Shown in pieces: positions 55,675 through 64,000 of a stretch of DNA of 64,000 nucleotides. The DNA is from Pseudaminobacter sp040049255 (GTDB lineage Bacteria > Pseudomonadota > Alphaproteobacteria > Rhizobiales > Rhizobiaceae). The stretch spans positions 62,001-126,000 of the forward strand of contig NZ_JBDZDR010000005.1 in the NCBI RefSeq assembly GCF_040049255.1. Direction: 5' to 3'. The notes under the pieces are model-generated. The model saw nothing but the letters and a program-made list of their open reading frames with translations, had not been told where the DNA came from and ran no database searches. The stretch's first letter is position 1. Each line of letters opens with the position of its first letter. A program made the position numbers and the translations under genes.

Positions 55675-56403
55675 TTATTGCCCGCCTTCCTCGCCTTGAT
55701 AGGGCTCGATGCTTTCGCCCTCCAAAAGATAGCTTGAGGCAACGTCGTCTGAGCCGTCCATGAAGGACAGGTTCTTGTTCTCGGACTGCACCCGCATCGT
55801 GCCGGTTATAGTGACGCCCTCGAACAGGCTCGTGGCCGCGTATGGGGTGGAGGATTTCAGGTAGATCACCTGGTTCGGCGGCGGCGGCGGCTCATGGATG
55901 CACGCACCGAAATATGGGACAAGCAGGAACTCGGTGGCGCCGGCCGGGTCGAAGTCCAAAGGCAGCAGATAGCCCGCGATCGCTACGCGCTCGCCGTCAT
56001 ACTTCTTCTCGGTAAGGGTTCCGCGCCTCTCGATCTCCGTAGCCCAGGCCACGTATCGGTCGTAAAGCGCATCGAGATCGACGCCTTGCGCCGCGATTTT
56101 CTCCCTGTCGGCGTCGACCCTTTTCTTGGCTTCGTCGCGCTGAAGGGCAAATTCCTCGCTCAGCTCTCCCGACGGGTGACCCTTCCAGTACATGACATTT
56201 CTCAACGCCACCTGCTGATCGAACGGGAGTTCATTCGGTGAAAATGCCAGCGGTTCTGTCGACGGTATCAGCATCTCCCATTTCAGTCGGGTAGCGCCCT
56301 CGCTGAATGCCGCGCCGCAACCAAGGCTCAAGGCAGCCAGAATGAGAGCGAGGCCGTTGAGCATCGATCTCGCTTTGCAGAGTAAGGATCCGAGGGTCTT
56401 CAT
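55675..56403 (-). CDS. DUF3299 protein (ZrgD-like)
   Basis: 242 residues with a secretion signal containing GCGAAFSEG near residue 30 and the DUF3299 body: RVAIAGYLLPLDFDPAGATE, LLVPYFGACIHEPPPPPNQV. These appear in the Vibrio zinc-uptake gene set zrgABCDE, and the preceding three genes complete the same order. It is the last gene of this operon, 4-nt overlap with the permease. Confidence 0.82.
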   Translation of the reverse strand: MKTLGSLLCKARSMLNGLALILAALSLGCGAAFSEGATRLKWEMLIPSTEPLAFSPNELPFDQQVALRNVMYWKGHPSGELSEEFALQRDEAKKRVDADREKIAAQGVDLDALYDRYVAWATEIERRGTLTEKKYDGERVAIAGYLLPLDFDPAGATEFLLVPYFGACIHEPPPPPNQVIYLKSSTPYAATSLFEGVTITGTMRVQSENKNLSFMDGSDDVASSYLLEGESIEPYQGEEGGQ

Positions 56404-57656
56404 GTTCTCACCATCATGCCGTCTGCGAGGGACATCCTGTAGGCGCGATAAGCAGGCAGGAAACCGGCCGCCACTCCGCCTATCAATATTGCCAACAGCA
56501 ACAGGGCATCGGTCGTGGATGGAGGCTGAATGCCAATGTCGATGCCGAACTGTCTGTCGACGAGCGGGCGGGCCACCACCAGGACCGCGTAAAGCGCGGC
56601 CGTGCCGATTGCGATTCCCGCCGCCGTCAGCAGTGTCGCTTCTCCGACAAGAAGGCCTGCTACCGTGCCCGGTCTCGCCCCCAGCGAGCGCAGTATCGCG
56701 ATCTCACGCCGCCGCTCGTTGAGCGTCGACAGGATCATTGCCGACAGACCGAGCATCGAGGTCACCACGACCATCGCGGAAACGCCGAGCAACGCTGTCT
56801 CGGCGGTGCCGACAAGTCCCCACATCTCCTGCAATGCGACCCCAGGCAGCACAGCCGAAAGAGGCTCGACCCTGTACTCGTTCACAGATCGCTGGAACCC
56901 GATGACCTGCAAGCGCGATGTCAAACCGATAATGGCCGCAGTTATCGCCTTCGGAGGAAGCGACATCTGCCGCAGCCGGTCGGCCGGCGTAACCTGCCCC
57001 GGGATGCGTGAACCGGATCGCCAGTCGACGTGAATGGCCTCGATTGACTTGAGACTGACATGGAGGGATTTGTCCACGGGCGTGCCGGTCCGTGCCAAAA
57101 CTCCAGAGACGCGAAACGGAAGATCCTCGTGCTGCGACCCGAGGGAGCCCATGCCGTGCGCCACGGTGATGTTGTCGCCGATATCATAGCCAAGCCGGGT
57201 CGCAACATCCGAGCCGAGGACGACATCGAACAGGTCATCGAATGGCACCCCCGCTGCGAACGTCAAGGCTTGCCCGCCGCGATACCGAAGGTGCTCGAAA
57301 TAATCCGGCGTGGTCCCGATGACACGAAAGCCACGGTGACTGTCGCCAAGCGAGAGCGGAATTGCCCAGGCCACCTCCGAGCGCGAAACGATATCTTGGT
57401 AGGTGCGCCACGTGACGTTGTTGGTGGCGTTGCCGATGCGGAACACCGAGTAGAGAAGAAGCTGCATTCCGCCCGACCTGGCACCGATGACCACATCCGC
57501 GCCCGACACTGTGCCAGCAAAGCTGTCTCTTGCCCCGCTGCGCACCTTTTCGACACCGAGCAGCAGCATGACGCTGACGGAGATCGCCAGGACGGTCAGC
57601 AACACCGTGATCCAGCGGTTGCGCAGGGATTGCAGGGCCAGGCGGGCGACGATCAT
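56400..57656 (-). CDS. ABC permease, FtsX/MacB family (ZrgC-like)
   Basis: 418 residues: an N-terminal transmembrane helix, a large periplasmic domain (~45-270) and a C-terminal FtsX core with three helices (VSAMVVVTSMLGLSAMILST, GEATLLTAAGIAIGTAALYA, LLAILIGGVAAGFLPAYRAY). Such permeases often mediate transport or mechanotransduction with a MacB-like ATPase. Overlaps the ATPase and DUF3299 genes by 4 nt each. Confidence 0.88.
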   Translation of the reverse strand: MIVARLALQSLRNRWITVLLTVLAISVSVMLLLGVEKVRSGARDSFAGTVSGADVVIGARSGGMQLLLYSVFRIGNATNNVTWRTYQDIVSRSEVAWAIPLSLGDSHRGFRVIGTTPDYFEHLRYRGGQALTFAAGVPFDDLFDVVLGSDVATRLGYDIGDNITVAHGMGSLGSQHEDLPFRVSGVLARTGTPVDKSLHVSLKSIEAIHVDWRSGSRIPGQVTPADRLRQMSLPPKAITAAIIGLTSRLQVIGFQRSVNEYRVEPLSAVLPGVALQEMWGLVGTAETALLGVSAMVVVTSMLGLSAMILSTLNERRREIAILRSLGARPGTVAGLLVGEATLLTAAGIAIGTAALYAVLVVARPLVDRQFGIDIGIQPPSTTDALLLLAILIGGVAAGFLPAYRAYRMSLADGMMVRT

Positions 57657-58378
57657 ATCTTGTCGCTTTGGCGTTTCGACGTTGTCAGGATGTCGGAAAG
57701 CTCGACCACTCTGGTGAAATGCCGCGCCAGGCGTCGGTCATGGCTGACCATGATCAAGGTCGCCTTCGTGGCGTCGACCTGACCGAACAGGAGATCGAGA
57801 AAATCCTGCTGTCGATCGTCGTCGAGAGCCGATGTCGGCTCGTCGGCGACGATGATCTCGGGTGAGCCGATGAGCGCCCGTGCCGTCGCGACGCGTTGCT
57901 GCTGACCAACGCTCAGAGTGGCCGCCGTTTGCTGCCCGATATCCGCCGGGAGTCCCAGCGCCGACAGGAGGCGCCGGGCTTCGCTGTCCGTGCCGCCAGC
58001 GGCCATGGCGCGGGCGCGACGCTGCGGTGCGAAGCTAAGCGGCAGCAGCACGTTGTCCATGACGGTGCCGTAGGGAAGGAGATTGAACATCTGAAAGAGG
58101 ATGCCGAAATGCTCCGCCCGAAACCGGTCGCGTCCGCTGCCGCTCAACCCCTCGAGCTGTTGCCCCATGATTTCCACGCTTCCGGCCTGCGCCAAGGCGA
58201 TGCCGGTCAGCAGGCTGAGCAGCGTCGACTTTCCGCTGCCGGAAGGGCCGAGCAGCAGGAGACGCTCGCCACGGGGAATCTGGAGGGCGCCGACTGATAG
58301 AGCGAACGCATCTCGCCCGTTCCACTTGTATTCGACGCCGCGCAAGCGCACGGCGTCGGTCAAGGCGTGCGCTTCCAC
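57653..58378 (-). CDS. ABC ATPase, MacB/LolD type (ZrgB-like)
   Basis: 241 residues. Walker A GPSGSGKST, Q-loop HFGILFQMFNLLPYGTVMDN, a signature that reads LSVGQQQRVATARAL (Val replacing the first Gly of LSGGQ), Walker B IIVADEPTSALD and switch His in MVSHDRRLARHF. GTG 58378 is 1 nt after the DUF2796 stop region, which decided the start. It drives the FtsX-type permease. Confidence 0.87.
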   Translation of the reverse strand: MEAHALTDAVRLRGVEYKWNGRDAFALSVGALQIPRGERLLLLGPSGSGKSTLLSLLTGIALAQAGSVEIMGQQLEGLSGSGRDRFRAEHFGILFQMFNLLPYGTVMDNVLLPLSFAPQRRARAMAAGGTDSEARRLLSALGLPADIGQQTAATLSVGQQQRVATARALIGSPEIIVADEPTSALDDDRQQDFLDLLFGQVDATKATLIMVSHDRRLARHFTRVVELSDILTTSKRQSDKI

Positions 58379-58379
58379 C

Positions 58380-58961
58380 CTATCTTTCCATGTTGCGAGC
58401 CTCGCGGGACACCGCGTAGGCCGTCTCCCCGTCTGCATCGATGAACGTCACGTACAGTTCCCCGGAATCCCGGAAGCGATCGAAGAAGCGGAAATCTATC
58501 GACCTGACCTGGGCCGCATCCGCGCAGGCGAAAGCGTAAGTGGCCCGGAACTCGGTGTGATGGCCGTCGTGCTCTTCGGTCCCCGCGGTTTTGTCAGCTT
58601 CGGCCGGGGCGTCATCGTCTTCGTGCTCTTCCGCGACGATTTTGACGTCGGCGGAGGTGACGGCGCACCCCGCGGACTCAGGCAATCCGAAGAGGTTCAA
58701 CGGTTCCTTCAAGTCGGCAAGTGCGGCCTCGACAGCTCTCTTCTGCCGAGCGGTTTCAGCTTCGTGCTCAAACCCGACGATATCCATGCCAGGCGCGGAA
58801 AGCTCCATCTGAATATTGTTCGTCTCGATGGCGATTGCCAATGTCCCGTGCCCATGGACATGTGGACCAAGCTCTCGACGTTCTTCTTCTGCCTGCGCGG
58901 CCGAAACGACAATGAAAATGCCAGCGGCAACCCATGTCCAGGCGTAGTGATGCAAACTCAT
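58380..58961 (-). CDS. DUF2796 periplasmic protein (ZrgA-like zinc binding)
   Basis: 193 residues with a Sec signal (cleavage near AQAEE). A His-rich N-terminus (LGPHVHGHGTLAIAIE), the ETNNIQMELSAPGMDIVGFE block and a His/Glu/Asp-rich insert (EEHEDDDAPAE, GTEEHDGHHTEF) are typical of DUF2796/ZrgA, which bind zinc in the periplasm. First gene of a four-gene operon. No Zur-type palindrome was evident before it; 58962-59049 is intergenic. Confidence 0.82.
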   Translation of the reverse strand: MSLHHYAWTWVAAGIFIVVSAAQAEEERRELGPHVHGHGTLAIAIETNNIQMELSAPGMDIVGFEHEAETARQKRAVEAALADLKEPLNLFGLPESAGCAVTSADVKIVAEEHEDDDAPAEADKTAGTEEHDGHHTEFRATYAFACADAAQVRSIDFRFFDRFRDSGELYVTFIDADGETAYAVSREARNMER

Positions 58962-59049
58962 CTCGGCCTCCCCAAATCGATATGATCAATAGCCGCCATC
59001 GAAAAGCACTACGTCAATGACGGCGATATGGGCGTAGCGCAGCCTGGCG

Positions 59050-59859
59050 CTACACCATCCTGGACAATTCGGTACTGATCAGTTTCGCCGTTTCACGCAC
59101 CAGCCTTCCGCAGAACTCGTGGCGGCGCTCGTCGTGCCGGTACACCGGCATACTGATGCTGACCGCTCCGATCGGTTCCCCCGAACGATTGAAGATCGGG
59201 CTGCCGAGACAGCGGATATCCGGTTCGTTCTCCTCGTCATCGAACGCGAACCCTTGCTCGCGCGTCCGCTTCAACTCATCGAACAGCGCTTCGGGTGTCG
59301 TGAAAGTCTTGGCGGTATGGCGCCTCAAGTCCAGGCTCTTGATGACCTCCAGCAGCCGCTGGTCCGGCAGGCCGGACAGCCACGCCTTACCCACGGATGT
59401 GGAGTGGAGTTCAACCTGGCCGCCAATGCTGGTTTTCATCTGAACCCTGCTGGAGCCCTCCAACTTGTCTATGTAGACCATCCGGTTGTTGCTGGGCACC
59501 GCAAGGTGCACCGCCTCATCCGTTGCGTCGCGGAGCGAAACCAGAAAATCCCTTGCGATCGTCCGCAAGTCGGAGTCCTCCCAGGTCTTGGCAGCAAACT
59601 CCAGGAGGCGTGGCCCCAGGCGAAACGTTCCGCCGTCTCCTGACTGCGTTATGAGTCCCTCCGCCGTGAGCGCCGAAACGAGGCGGTAGACCGTCCCCCG
59701 GGGAAATGGCGCGCGCTTTGTCAGCTGCGCAATGTCCAGTGTTCCGGGGGCATCCGCGATGATCTGCAGCACCGTAATGAACTTCGAGAACGAGGCCGCT
59801 CCCTGTACGCGGGTAGGAGCTCTCTCATCGGCTTCGTCATGGAGCTCACTCAGGCTCAT
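59050..59859 (-). CDS. IclR-family transcriptional regulator
   Basis: 269 residues. The winged helix-turn-helix (ITVLQIIADAPGTLDIAQLT, FPRGTVYRLVSALTAEGLIT, ~30-85) is followed by the IclR effector domain (SVGKAWLSGLPDQRLLEVIK, AFDDEENEPDIRCLGSPIFN). ATG 59859 follows AAGGAG by 8 nt and is preferred over 59925. A TGGACAAGCTGTCCA palindrome lies 51 nt upstream, and the same motif occurs in the dehydratase/pntA region, suggesting control of sugar-acid catabolism and the divergent TRAP genes. Confidence 0.9.
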   Translation of the reverse strand: MSLSELHDEADERAPTRVQGAASFSKFITVLQIIADAPGTLDIAQLTKRAPFPRGTVYRLVSALTAEGLITQSGDGGTFRLGPRLLEFAAKTWEDSDLRTIARDFLVSLRDATDEAVHLAVPSNNRMVYIDKLEGSSRVQMKTSIGGQVELHSTSVGKAWLSGLPDQRLLEVIKSLDLRRHTAKTFTTPEALFDELKRTREQGFAFDDEENEPDIRCLGSPIFNRSGEPIGAVSISMPVYRHDERRHEFCGRLVRETAKLISTELSRMV

Positions 59860-59909
59860 GGCGCATCTCCTTGCAAGCTTGACAACGAAACATGGTGGTA
59901 CTACGTTTT

Positions 59910-59924
59910 TGGACAAGCTGTCCA
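59910..59924. promoter_or_regulatory. Candidate IclR operator, IclR/TRAP divergent region
   Basis: TGGACAAGCTGTCCA has 7-bp arms that are fully complementary apart from the central position, like TGGACAAATTGTCCA at 50257. It lies between the iclR start (59859) and the DUF1330 start (60071), so it may mediate autoregulation and control of the transport operon. Confidence 0.6.
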
Positions 59925-60070
59925 TATTGTAGTCAGCGTTCGTGGTTCCCGATTCTAACCGTGTGATCGAGGAGGATCAACGGCAAACGCACTTGTGGCG
60001 AATGTGAACGCATCGGGACGCCCGTATCTTCCGCGAGGGGGTAGGGGAATTTCTGTGGGAGAGGAAGCAG

Positions 60071-60361
60071 ATGACCAAAAAAGGATACTGGGTCGCAATG
60101 GTCGATATTGCAGACCAGGAGGGATACAAAGAATACATTGCCTTGAACAAGGCAGCGTTCGACAAATACGGGGCGTCCTTTGTCGTTCGCGCGGGAAAGA
60201 GCCAGGTCATGGAGGGCCCCCACGCGAACCGTCTGGCGGTCATCGAGTTCAAGGACTACGAGACCGCTCTCGCCTGCTACAACTCTCCAGAGTATCAGAC
60301 GGCGATCAAGGCCCGCGAGAAGCATGCCAAAGCACATCTGGCCGTAGTGGAAGGTGTCTGA
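60071..60361 (+). CDS. DUF1330 family protein
   Basis: 96 residues of the dimeric ferredoxin-like (EthD/NIPSNAP-type) fold: GYWVAMVDIADQEGYKEYIA, SFVVRAGKSQVMEG and RLAVIEFKDYETALACYNSP are the family hallmarks. Function unknown; such proteins often accompany catabolic operons. GGGAGAGGAAG precedes ATG 60071. 60362-60583 downstream holds no recognisable gene. Confidence 0.88.
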   Translation: MTKKGYWVAMVDIADQEGYKEYIALNKAAFDKYGASFVVRAGKSQVMEGPHANRLAVIEFKDYETALACYNSPEYQTAIKAREKHAKAHLAVVEGV

Positions 60362-60583
60362 CACCGGAAGAGTCGCTTGAGACCTCCTATCATACTGGTT
60401 GGAGTGATCGTCGTCTTACCCCCTGCGCGCTGTTCCACCGGGTGAGCAAGACAGGCCTTCATCGCTCGATTGGGTGTTTTCACCCGATCAGCATGCTGGA
60501 AGCGTCCTGCTCACGGTCTCCGGATCATCGTCGGAGTGCGGTGAGGTGTGTCGCATGCGCGCACAGCCTTTTTGGAAGCAATC

Positions 60584-61129
60584 ATGTCCTCACCGTTGCA
60601 TTGGCTATTAAAGGCTTTCGACGTCTTCGTCGTTGTCGGGATGGCCGTCATCAGCCTCCTGATCTTCACGAATGTCGTGCTCAGGTATGGCTTCAGCTCA
60701 GGCATTCCCTTTGCCGTTGAGGTGTCCCGTGTGGTCCTCGTCTGGGTCATCTTCATGGGATCCGTGGTGGCGCTCGCCAAGGGCGCGCATCTCGGCGTCG
60801 ACTCGTTGGTCGTCCGGTTGCCTCAAAAAGCGCGCTTCGCGTGCTTTATCGTTTCATGCGGCCTGATGCTCTGGTGCTACTGGCTCATTGCACAGGGCAG
60901 CTGGGCACTTACGCGCATCGAATGGGGCAATATAACCCCACTGACGGGAATTCCTGTCGGCCTCACTTACGCCGCGGGGCTCGTCGCCGCCGTCATGATG
61001 GCTCTGGTTCTCCTTCTTCAGCTGTGGCGCTCGCTGCGCGGCACCCTGCCCAGCACATGGGCGGGAGCAAAGTCGGATGAGACCCCACTGGCCGTGAGCT
61101 CCGCGCTATCTCAGGAGAAACTGCAGTGA
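60584..61129 (+). CDS. TRAP transporter small permease (DctQ type)
   Basis: 181 residues with four transmembrane helices (LLKAFDVFVVVGMAVISLLI, SRVVLVWVIFMGSVVALAKG, CFIVSCGLMLWCYWLIAQGS, VGLTYAAGLVAAVMMALVLL) as in DctQ. ATG 60584 is preferred because GGAAG lies 6 nt upstream. It pairs with the next gene; the stop overlaps its start. Confidence 0.87.
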   Translation: MSSPLHWLLKAFDVFVVVGMAVISLLIFTNVVLRYGFSSGIPFAVEVSRVVLVWVIFMGSVVALAKGAHLGVDSLVVRLPQKARFACFIVSCGLMLWCYWLIAQGSWALTRIEWGNITPLTGIPVGLTYAAGLVAAVMMALVLLLQLWRSLRGTLPSTWAGAKSDETPLAVSSALSQEKLQ

Positions 61130-62403
61130 GTGGCTTGGTATTTCTCGGCTCCCTCCTTGGTGCGATCGGCATCGGGATACCCATCAGCTTCGCTCTAATG
61201 CTGTCGGCGGTAGCGCTGATGCTGCTGATGGGCAATCTCGATGCGCAAATCCTGGCACAACGTCTGGTCAATGGCGCGGACAGCTATCCGCTGATGGCGA
61301 TCCCGTTCTTTCTCATTGCCGGCGAACTCATGAACGCCGGCGGGCTCTCCCGCCGTATCGTGACGATGGCCCTAGCGCTCGTCGGTCACCTGCGTGGCGG
61401 TCTCGGTTACGTGGTCATCGGCACGGGCCTGGTGATGGCCAGCCTTTCCGGATCCGCTATCGCGGATACGGCGACGCTGGCCGTCATGCTAATCCCCCTC
61501 TTGCGGGATGCGGGCTACAACATGGATCGAGCCACAGGTTTGATCGCGTCGACAGGCATCATTGCCCCTGTGATTCCGCCTTCTGTCGGGTTCATCATTC
61601 TGGGTGTCACCGCAAACATTTCCATCATCGGCCTGTTCATGGCCGGAATTGTGCCAGGGATCATGATGGCGCTAAGCCTCGTTGTGGCTTGGTGGTTCGT
61701 CGCGAAAAAGGAAACGGCGGCGGTCAAGCCCAAACTGCCGCGCAGGGACATACCGAAAGTCATCATGACAGCCGGTTGGGCGTTGATGCTGCCGGTAATC
61801 ATCCTGGCGGGACTGCGGTTCGGACTCTTCACGCCCACGGAGGCCGGCGTCGTCGCCGCCGCCTATGCACTGTTCGTGGGGCTGGTTGTCTATCGGGAGC
61901 TGACACCGCAGCTGCTTTATCAGGCGCTGCTCGACGCCGGTCGCATGACCGCCGTCATCATGCTGCTGGTGGCAGCCTCCATGGTCACCGGGTTCATGAT
62001 GACGATTACCAATCTGCCCGGCCAGCTCATCAGTCTTCTTGCTCCATTTATCGAGATGCCGATCCTGCTGATGGGCATGATCGTTCTGGCAATCTTCATC
62101 ATCGGCATGGTGCTCGATTTCGCACCTTCCATCACAATCCTGGTGCCTATCCTCATGCCGCTCGTCGTCGCGGCCGGGATCGACCCGGTCTATTTCGGTG
62201 TCATGTTCATCATGACCGCCGCCGTCGGCATGATCACGCCCCCTGTTGGAACCGTCCTCAATACAGTGTGCGGGATCAGTCAAGTTTCGATGGGATCGGC
62301 TCTGAAGGGTATCTGGCCTTTCCTACTGGCCGAGGTGACACTCATTGTCCTGCTGGTTCTGTTTCCGGCATTGGTGACCGTGCCAGCAAGCTTGCTCCAT
62401 TGA
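61126..62403 (+). CDS. TRAP transporter large permease (DctM type)
   Basis: 425 residues with about twelve transmembrane helices. The conserved DctM segments are present: NGADSYPLMAIPFFLIAGEL, ATLAVMLIPLLRDAGYN, STGIIAPVIPPSVGFIILGV and FGVMFIMTAAVGMITPPVGT. It moves organic acids with a sodium gradient. GTG 61126 overlaps the dctQ stop. A periplasmic DctP receptor is required but not encoded in this window. Confidence 0.9.
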   Translation: MSGLVFLGSLLGAIGIGIPISFALMLSAVALMLLMGNLDAQILAQRLVNGADSYPLMAIPFFLIAGELMNAGGLSRRIVTMALALVGHLRGGLGYVVIGTGLVMASLSGSAIADTATLAVMLIPLLRDAGYNMDRATGLIASTGIIAPVIPPSVGFIILGVTANISIIGLFMAGIVPGIMMALSLVVAWWFVAKKETAAVKPKLPRRDIPKVIMTAGWALMLPVIILAGLRFGLFTPTEAGVVAAAYALFVGLVVYRELTPQLLYQALLDAGRMTAVIMLLVAASMVTGFMMTITNLPGQLISLLAPFIEMPILLMGMIVLAIFIIGMVLDFAPSITILVPILMPLVVAAGIDPVYFGVMFIMTAAVGMITPPVGTVLNTVCGISQVSMGSALKGIWPFLLAEVTLIVLLVLFPALVTVPASLLH

Positions 62404-62464
62404 GGCTCGAACAGTGGAGGAGTTAGACGGAACATTCGACGACGGCCTTTCCGTCTACATGACA

Positions 62465-62497
62465 CAGGGTCCTGCCGCGGACGGCGGCGGGACCCTG
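62465..62497 (+). terminator. Hairpin after the TRAP operon
   Basis: A ~14-bp stem (CAGGGTC ... GACCCTG, continued by C-GCCGC/GCGGC pairs with one G-U) begins 62 nt after the dctM stop. No U-tract follows. 62500-62696 to the next gene shows no intact coding sequence. Confidence 0.65.
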
Positions 62498-62696
62498 ACA
62501 CAGGAGGAATTGCATCGCGAGCGCAGGTCGATGTCGAACCGCTGCACACGTTCGAGTTCTTCACCGAGCCTCCGCTGACCGACATCGGCGAGGTGTACTG
62601 TGCGCAAGTGGGAAGCAGTGCTTTATGATTGTCAGGCGTTTCATAGAACGGTACTTTTCCGACTATAGGGTGCCGCGTGTACGCTTGGGTGAGCGG

Positions 62697-64000
62697 GTGA
62701 GTGTAGGTCGGCAAGGCGGCACTCCAAATGTCTATGCCGTGTGGGTTCGCAGAGGCTCGGCTGCCTTCGCCTTGGCGATAATGGCTGCGTGTACTTCCAC
62801 TAGTGATTATCTTGGAGACGTTGCCGCGCGGCCGGACCCACTAGACAAGGTCGCCAACGCGGATCTGAGTGCGCGCAAGTCTTCCGGCGGCGGTTTTCTG
62901 TCGAATCTCGGCTTCGGCCGTACGCAGCAGAACAGGCAGGGTGAAATCTACTACGGCTACGAACAGCGGCTGACTGCCAGCGAGCGCAAGTCGCTCCAGC
63001 GGCTGAGCGGCGAAAAGTTCGAGGTCAACCTGGAGGAGGCCGAAATCAAGGTCGCGGCCCGCACAGTGCTGGGCGAAGTGCTGGGAATCAACTACTCGAT
63101 CGACCCTCGGGTCGCGGGCAAGGTTTCGATCACCACGTCGACGCCAACGCCAGCCCCGGAAATACTCACCATGTTCGAGTCCGCGCTGCGCAGCAACGGC
63201 GTGGCCATGATGCGCGAAGGCGACCGTCTGCGGCTGGTGCCTGCGAACGAAGCGTTTGGCGGCGCCGAACTCGATCAGGGCGTCACCGTCCAGCCGGGCT
63301 ACGGCGTCACGGTTCTGCCCCTGCAGAACGTTTCCGCCAGCACGATCCTGCCGCTGCTCGAAAACTTCGTCGCCCGTCCCGGCATGGTGCGCGAGGATCC
63401 CGATCGCAACCAGCTGATCTTCCAGGGGACGGCGGCGGAGCGGACCGCGGCGATCGAAGCGGCGCGCTCGTTCGACCAGGACTGGCTGGCCGACCAGTCG
63501 GTCGGTATTTTCCCCGTCCACAATTCCAGTGCGGCCACCATAATGCCCGAACTGACCCGAGTGCTCGACATCGGGGCGGGCGGTCGCGGACGCAACACGA
63601 TCAGTGTGCAGCCGATCGAGCGCAGCAATGCGATTCTGGTGGTGGCGAAGACGCGCAACCAGCTGCAGCGCGCCGCGACCTGGATTCAGCGGCTCGACCG
63701 GATCGACGCGGCTGCCTCCAATTTGCGCGTGTACAAAGTACAGCACCTGCAGGCACGGCGCCTTGCATCGATGGTAAACGCGATGTTCAGCGGCGCCTCA
63801 GCATCGTCGGCTTCGGAAGATCCGGCCTCGCAGTTTCCGCCCGGCTCGCAGACCGACGGCCAGAATGAGGGCACAAACGGTTCGCAGTCAGCCGATGCGA
63901 CGCCGGAACAGCGCATGGCGGATGAAATGCCGATCGCGGGCGGGGCGGAAAACTCGAACTTGTCCAAAGACGGCGTGCGCATCACCGCAAACCCGGAAAA
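62697..64000 (+). CDS. gspD: Type II secretion outer-membrane secretin GspD (partial, runs off right edge)
   Basis: At least 434 codons; the window ends before the secretin core. From GTG 62697 a lipoprotein-like leader is read (AAFALAIMAACTSTS; cysteine in the lipobox position), then KSSGGGFLSNLGFGRTQQ. The secretin N-domains follow: KVAARTVLGEVLGINYSIDP, VSITTSTPTPAPEILTMF, GYGVTVLPLQNVSASTILPL, and RSNAILVVAKTRNQLQRAA. N0-N3 modules dock with GspC. GTG 62670 is an alternative start. It is on the plus strand like gspE but separated from it by the zinc and TRAP modules. Confidence 0.9.
   Translation, partial: MSVGRQGGTPNVYAVWVRRGSAAFALAIMAACTSTSDYLGDVAARPDPLDKVANADLSARKSSGGGFLSNLGFGRTQQNRQGEIYYGYEQRLTASERKSLQRLSGEKFEVNLEEAEIKVAARTVLGEVLGINYSIDPRVAGKVSITTSTPTPAPEILTMFESALRSNGVAMMREGDRLRLVPANEAFGGAELDQGVTVQPGYGVTVLPLQNVSASTILPLLENFVARPGMVREDPDRNQLIFQGTAAERTAAIEAARSFDQDWLADQSVGIFPVHNSSAATIMPELTRVLDIGAGGRGRNTISVQPIERSNAILVVAKTRNQLQRAATWIQRLDRIDAAASNLRVYKVQHLQARRLASMVNAMFSGASASSASEDPASQFPPGSQTDGQNEGTNGSQSADATPEQRMADEMPIAGGAENSNLSKDGVRITANPE

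Noticed and set aside
58962..59049. Possible Zur box upstream of the DUF2796 gene
   Set aside because: An ATCGATATGATCAAT stretch is AT-rich but not a convincing match to alphaproteobacterial Zur sites.

Overview
The window looks like chromosome or chromid sequence of a GC-rich alphaproteobacterium of the Hyphomicrobiales (rhizobial type; Mesorhizobium, Aminobacter and Pseudaminobacter relatives would fit). The reasons are the acidic TIGR02300-family gene at the left edge, rhizobial IS66/IS5/IS30/IS6 relics, a DUF1403-scpB pair typical of rhizobial accessory DNA, and many ABC transporter operons with ATGA start-stop overlaps. This placement is inference; no 16S gene is present.

Layout. 1-0.7 kb: a core gene and tRNA-Ala(GGC). 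0.7-3.1 kb: remains of an element integrated at that tRNA (broken serine recombinase, nested IS6-family pieces, IS3 and LysR tails). 3.2-11.3 kb: an intact catabolic and uptake cluster (DHDPS-like aldolase, NAD-dependent oxidoreductase, double-GNAT protein, amidase, NMT1/THI5-type ABC importer) with its own TetR regulator; the same operator sequence lies before three of its transcription units. 11.4-12.7 kb: a complete but decayed IS5-family element and other debris. 12.7-24.1 kb: a ROK-regulated sugar locus (PIG-L deacetylase, DMT permease, CUT1-type ABC importer, argininosuccinate-lyase-like lyase, PfkB kinase with a frameshift). 24.1-31.2 kb: a partial sulfur-oxidation cluster (pseudoazurin, SoxA, SoxZ, SoxY, SoxX, flavocytochrome c sulfide dehydrogenase subunits) behind a two-subunit molybdenum hydroxylase. 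31.3-42.4 kb: a graveyard of IS fragments, a second DUF1403-scpB relic, a 0.9-kb duplicated LysR gene bracketing broken alcohol and aldehyde dehydrogenases, and an intact FAD dehydrogenase.

42.5-64 kb: an unusual type II secretion (T2SS) locus scattered between metabolic modules. gspJ-I-H-G-F-C-M-L run on the minus strand, gspE is isolated at 53.9 kb and gspD runs off the right end. Between them are a sugar-acid dehydratase, pntA-pntA2-pntB transhydrogenase genes, a four-gene zinc-uptake-like (Zrg-type) module, an IclR regulator, a DUF1330 protein and a TRAP transporter. An identical-architecture palindrome (TGGACAA-N-TGTCCA type) occurs in the dehydratase/pntA divergent region and beside the IclR gene, suggesting one IclR regulon spread through the T2SS genes.

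The best candidates for undescribed systems are the TetR-controlled 3.2-11.3 kb pathway and the ROK-controlled 12.7-24.1 kb pathway. Both have a clear transporter, regulator and enzyme set but no obvious known substrate.
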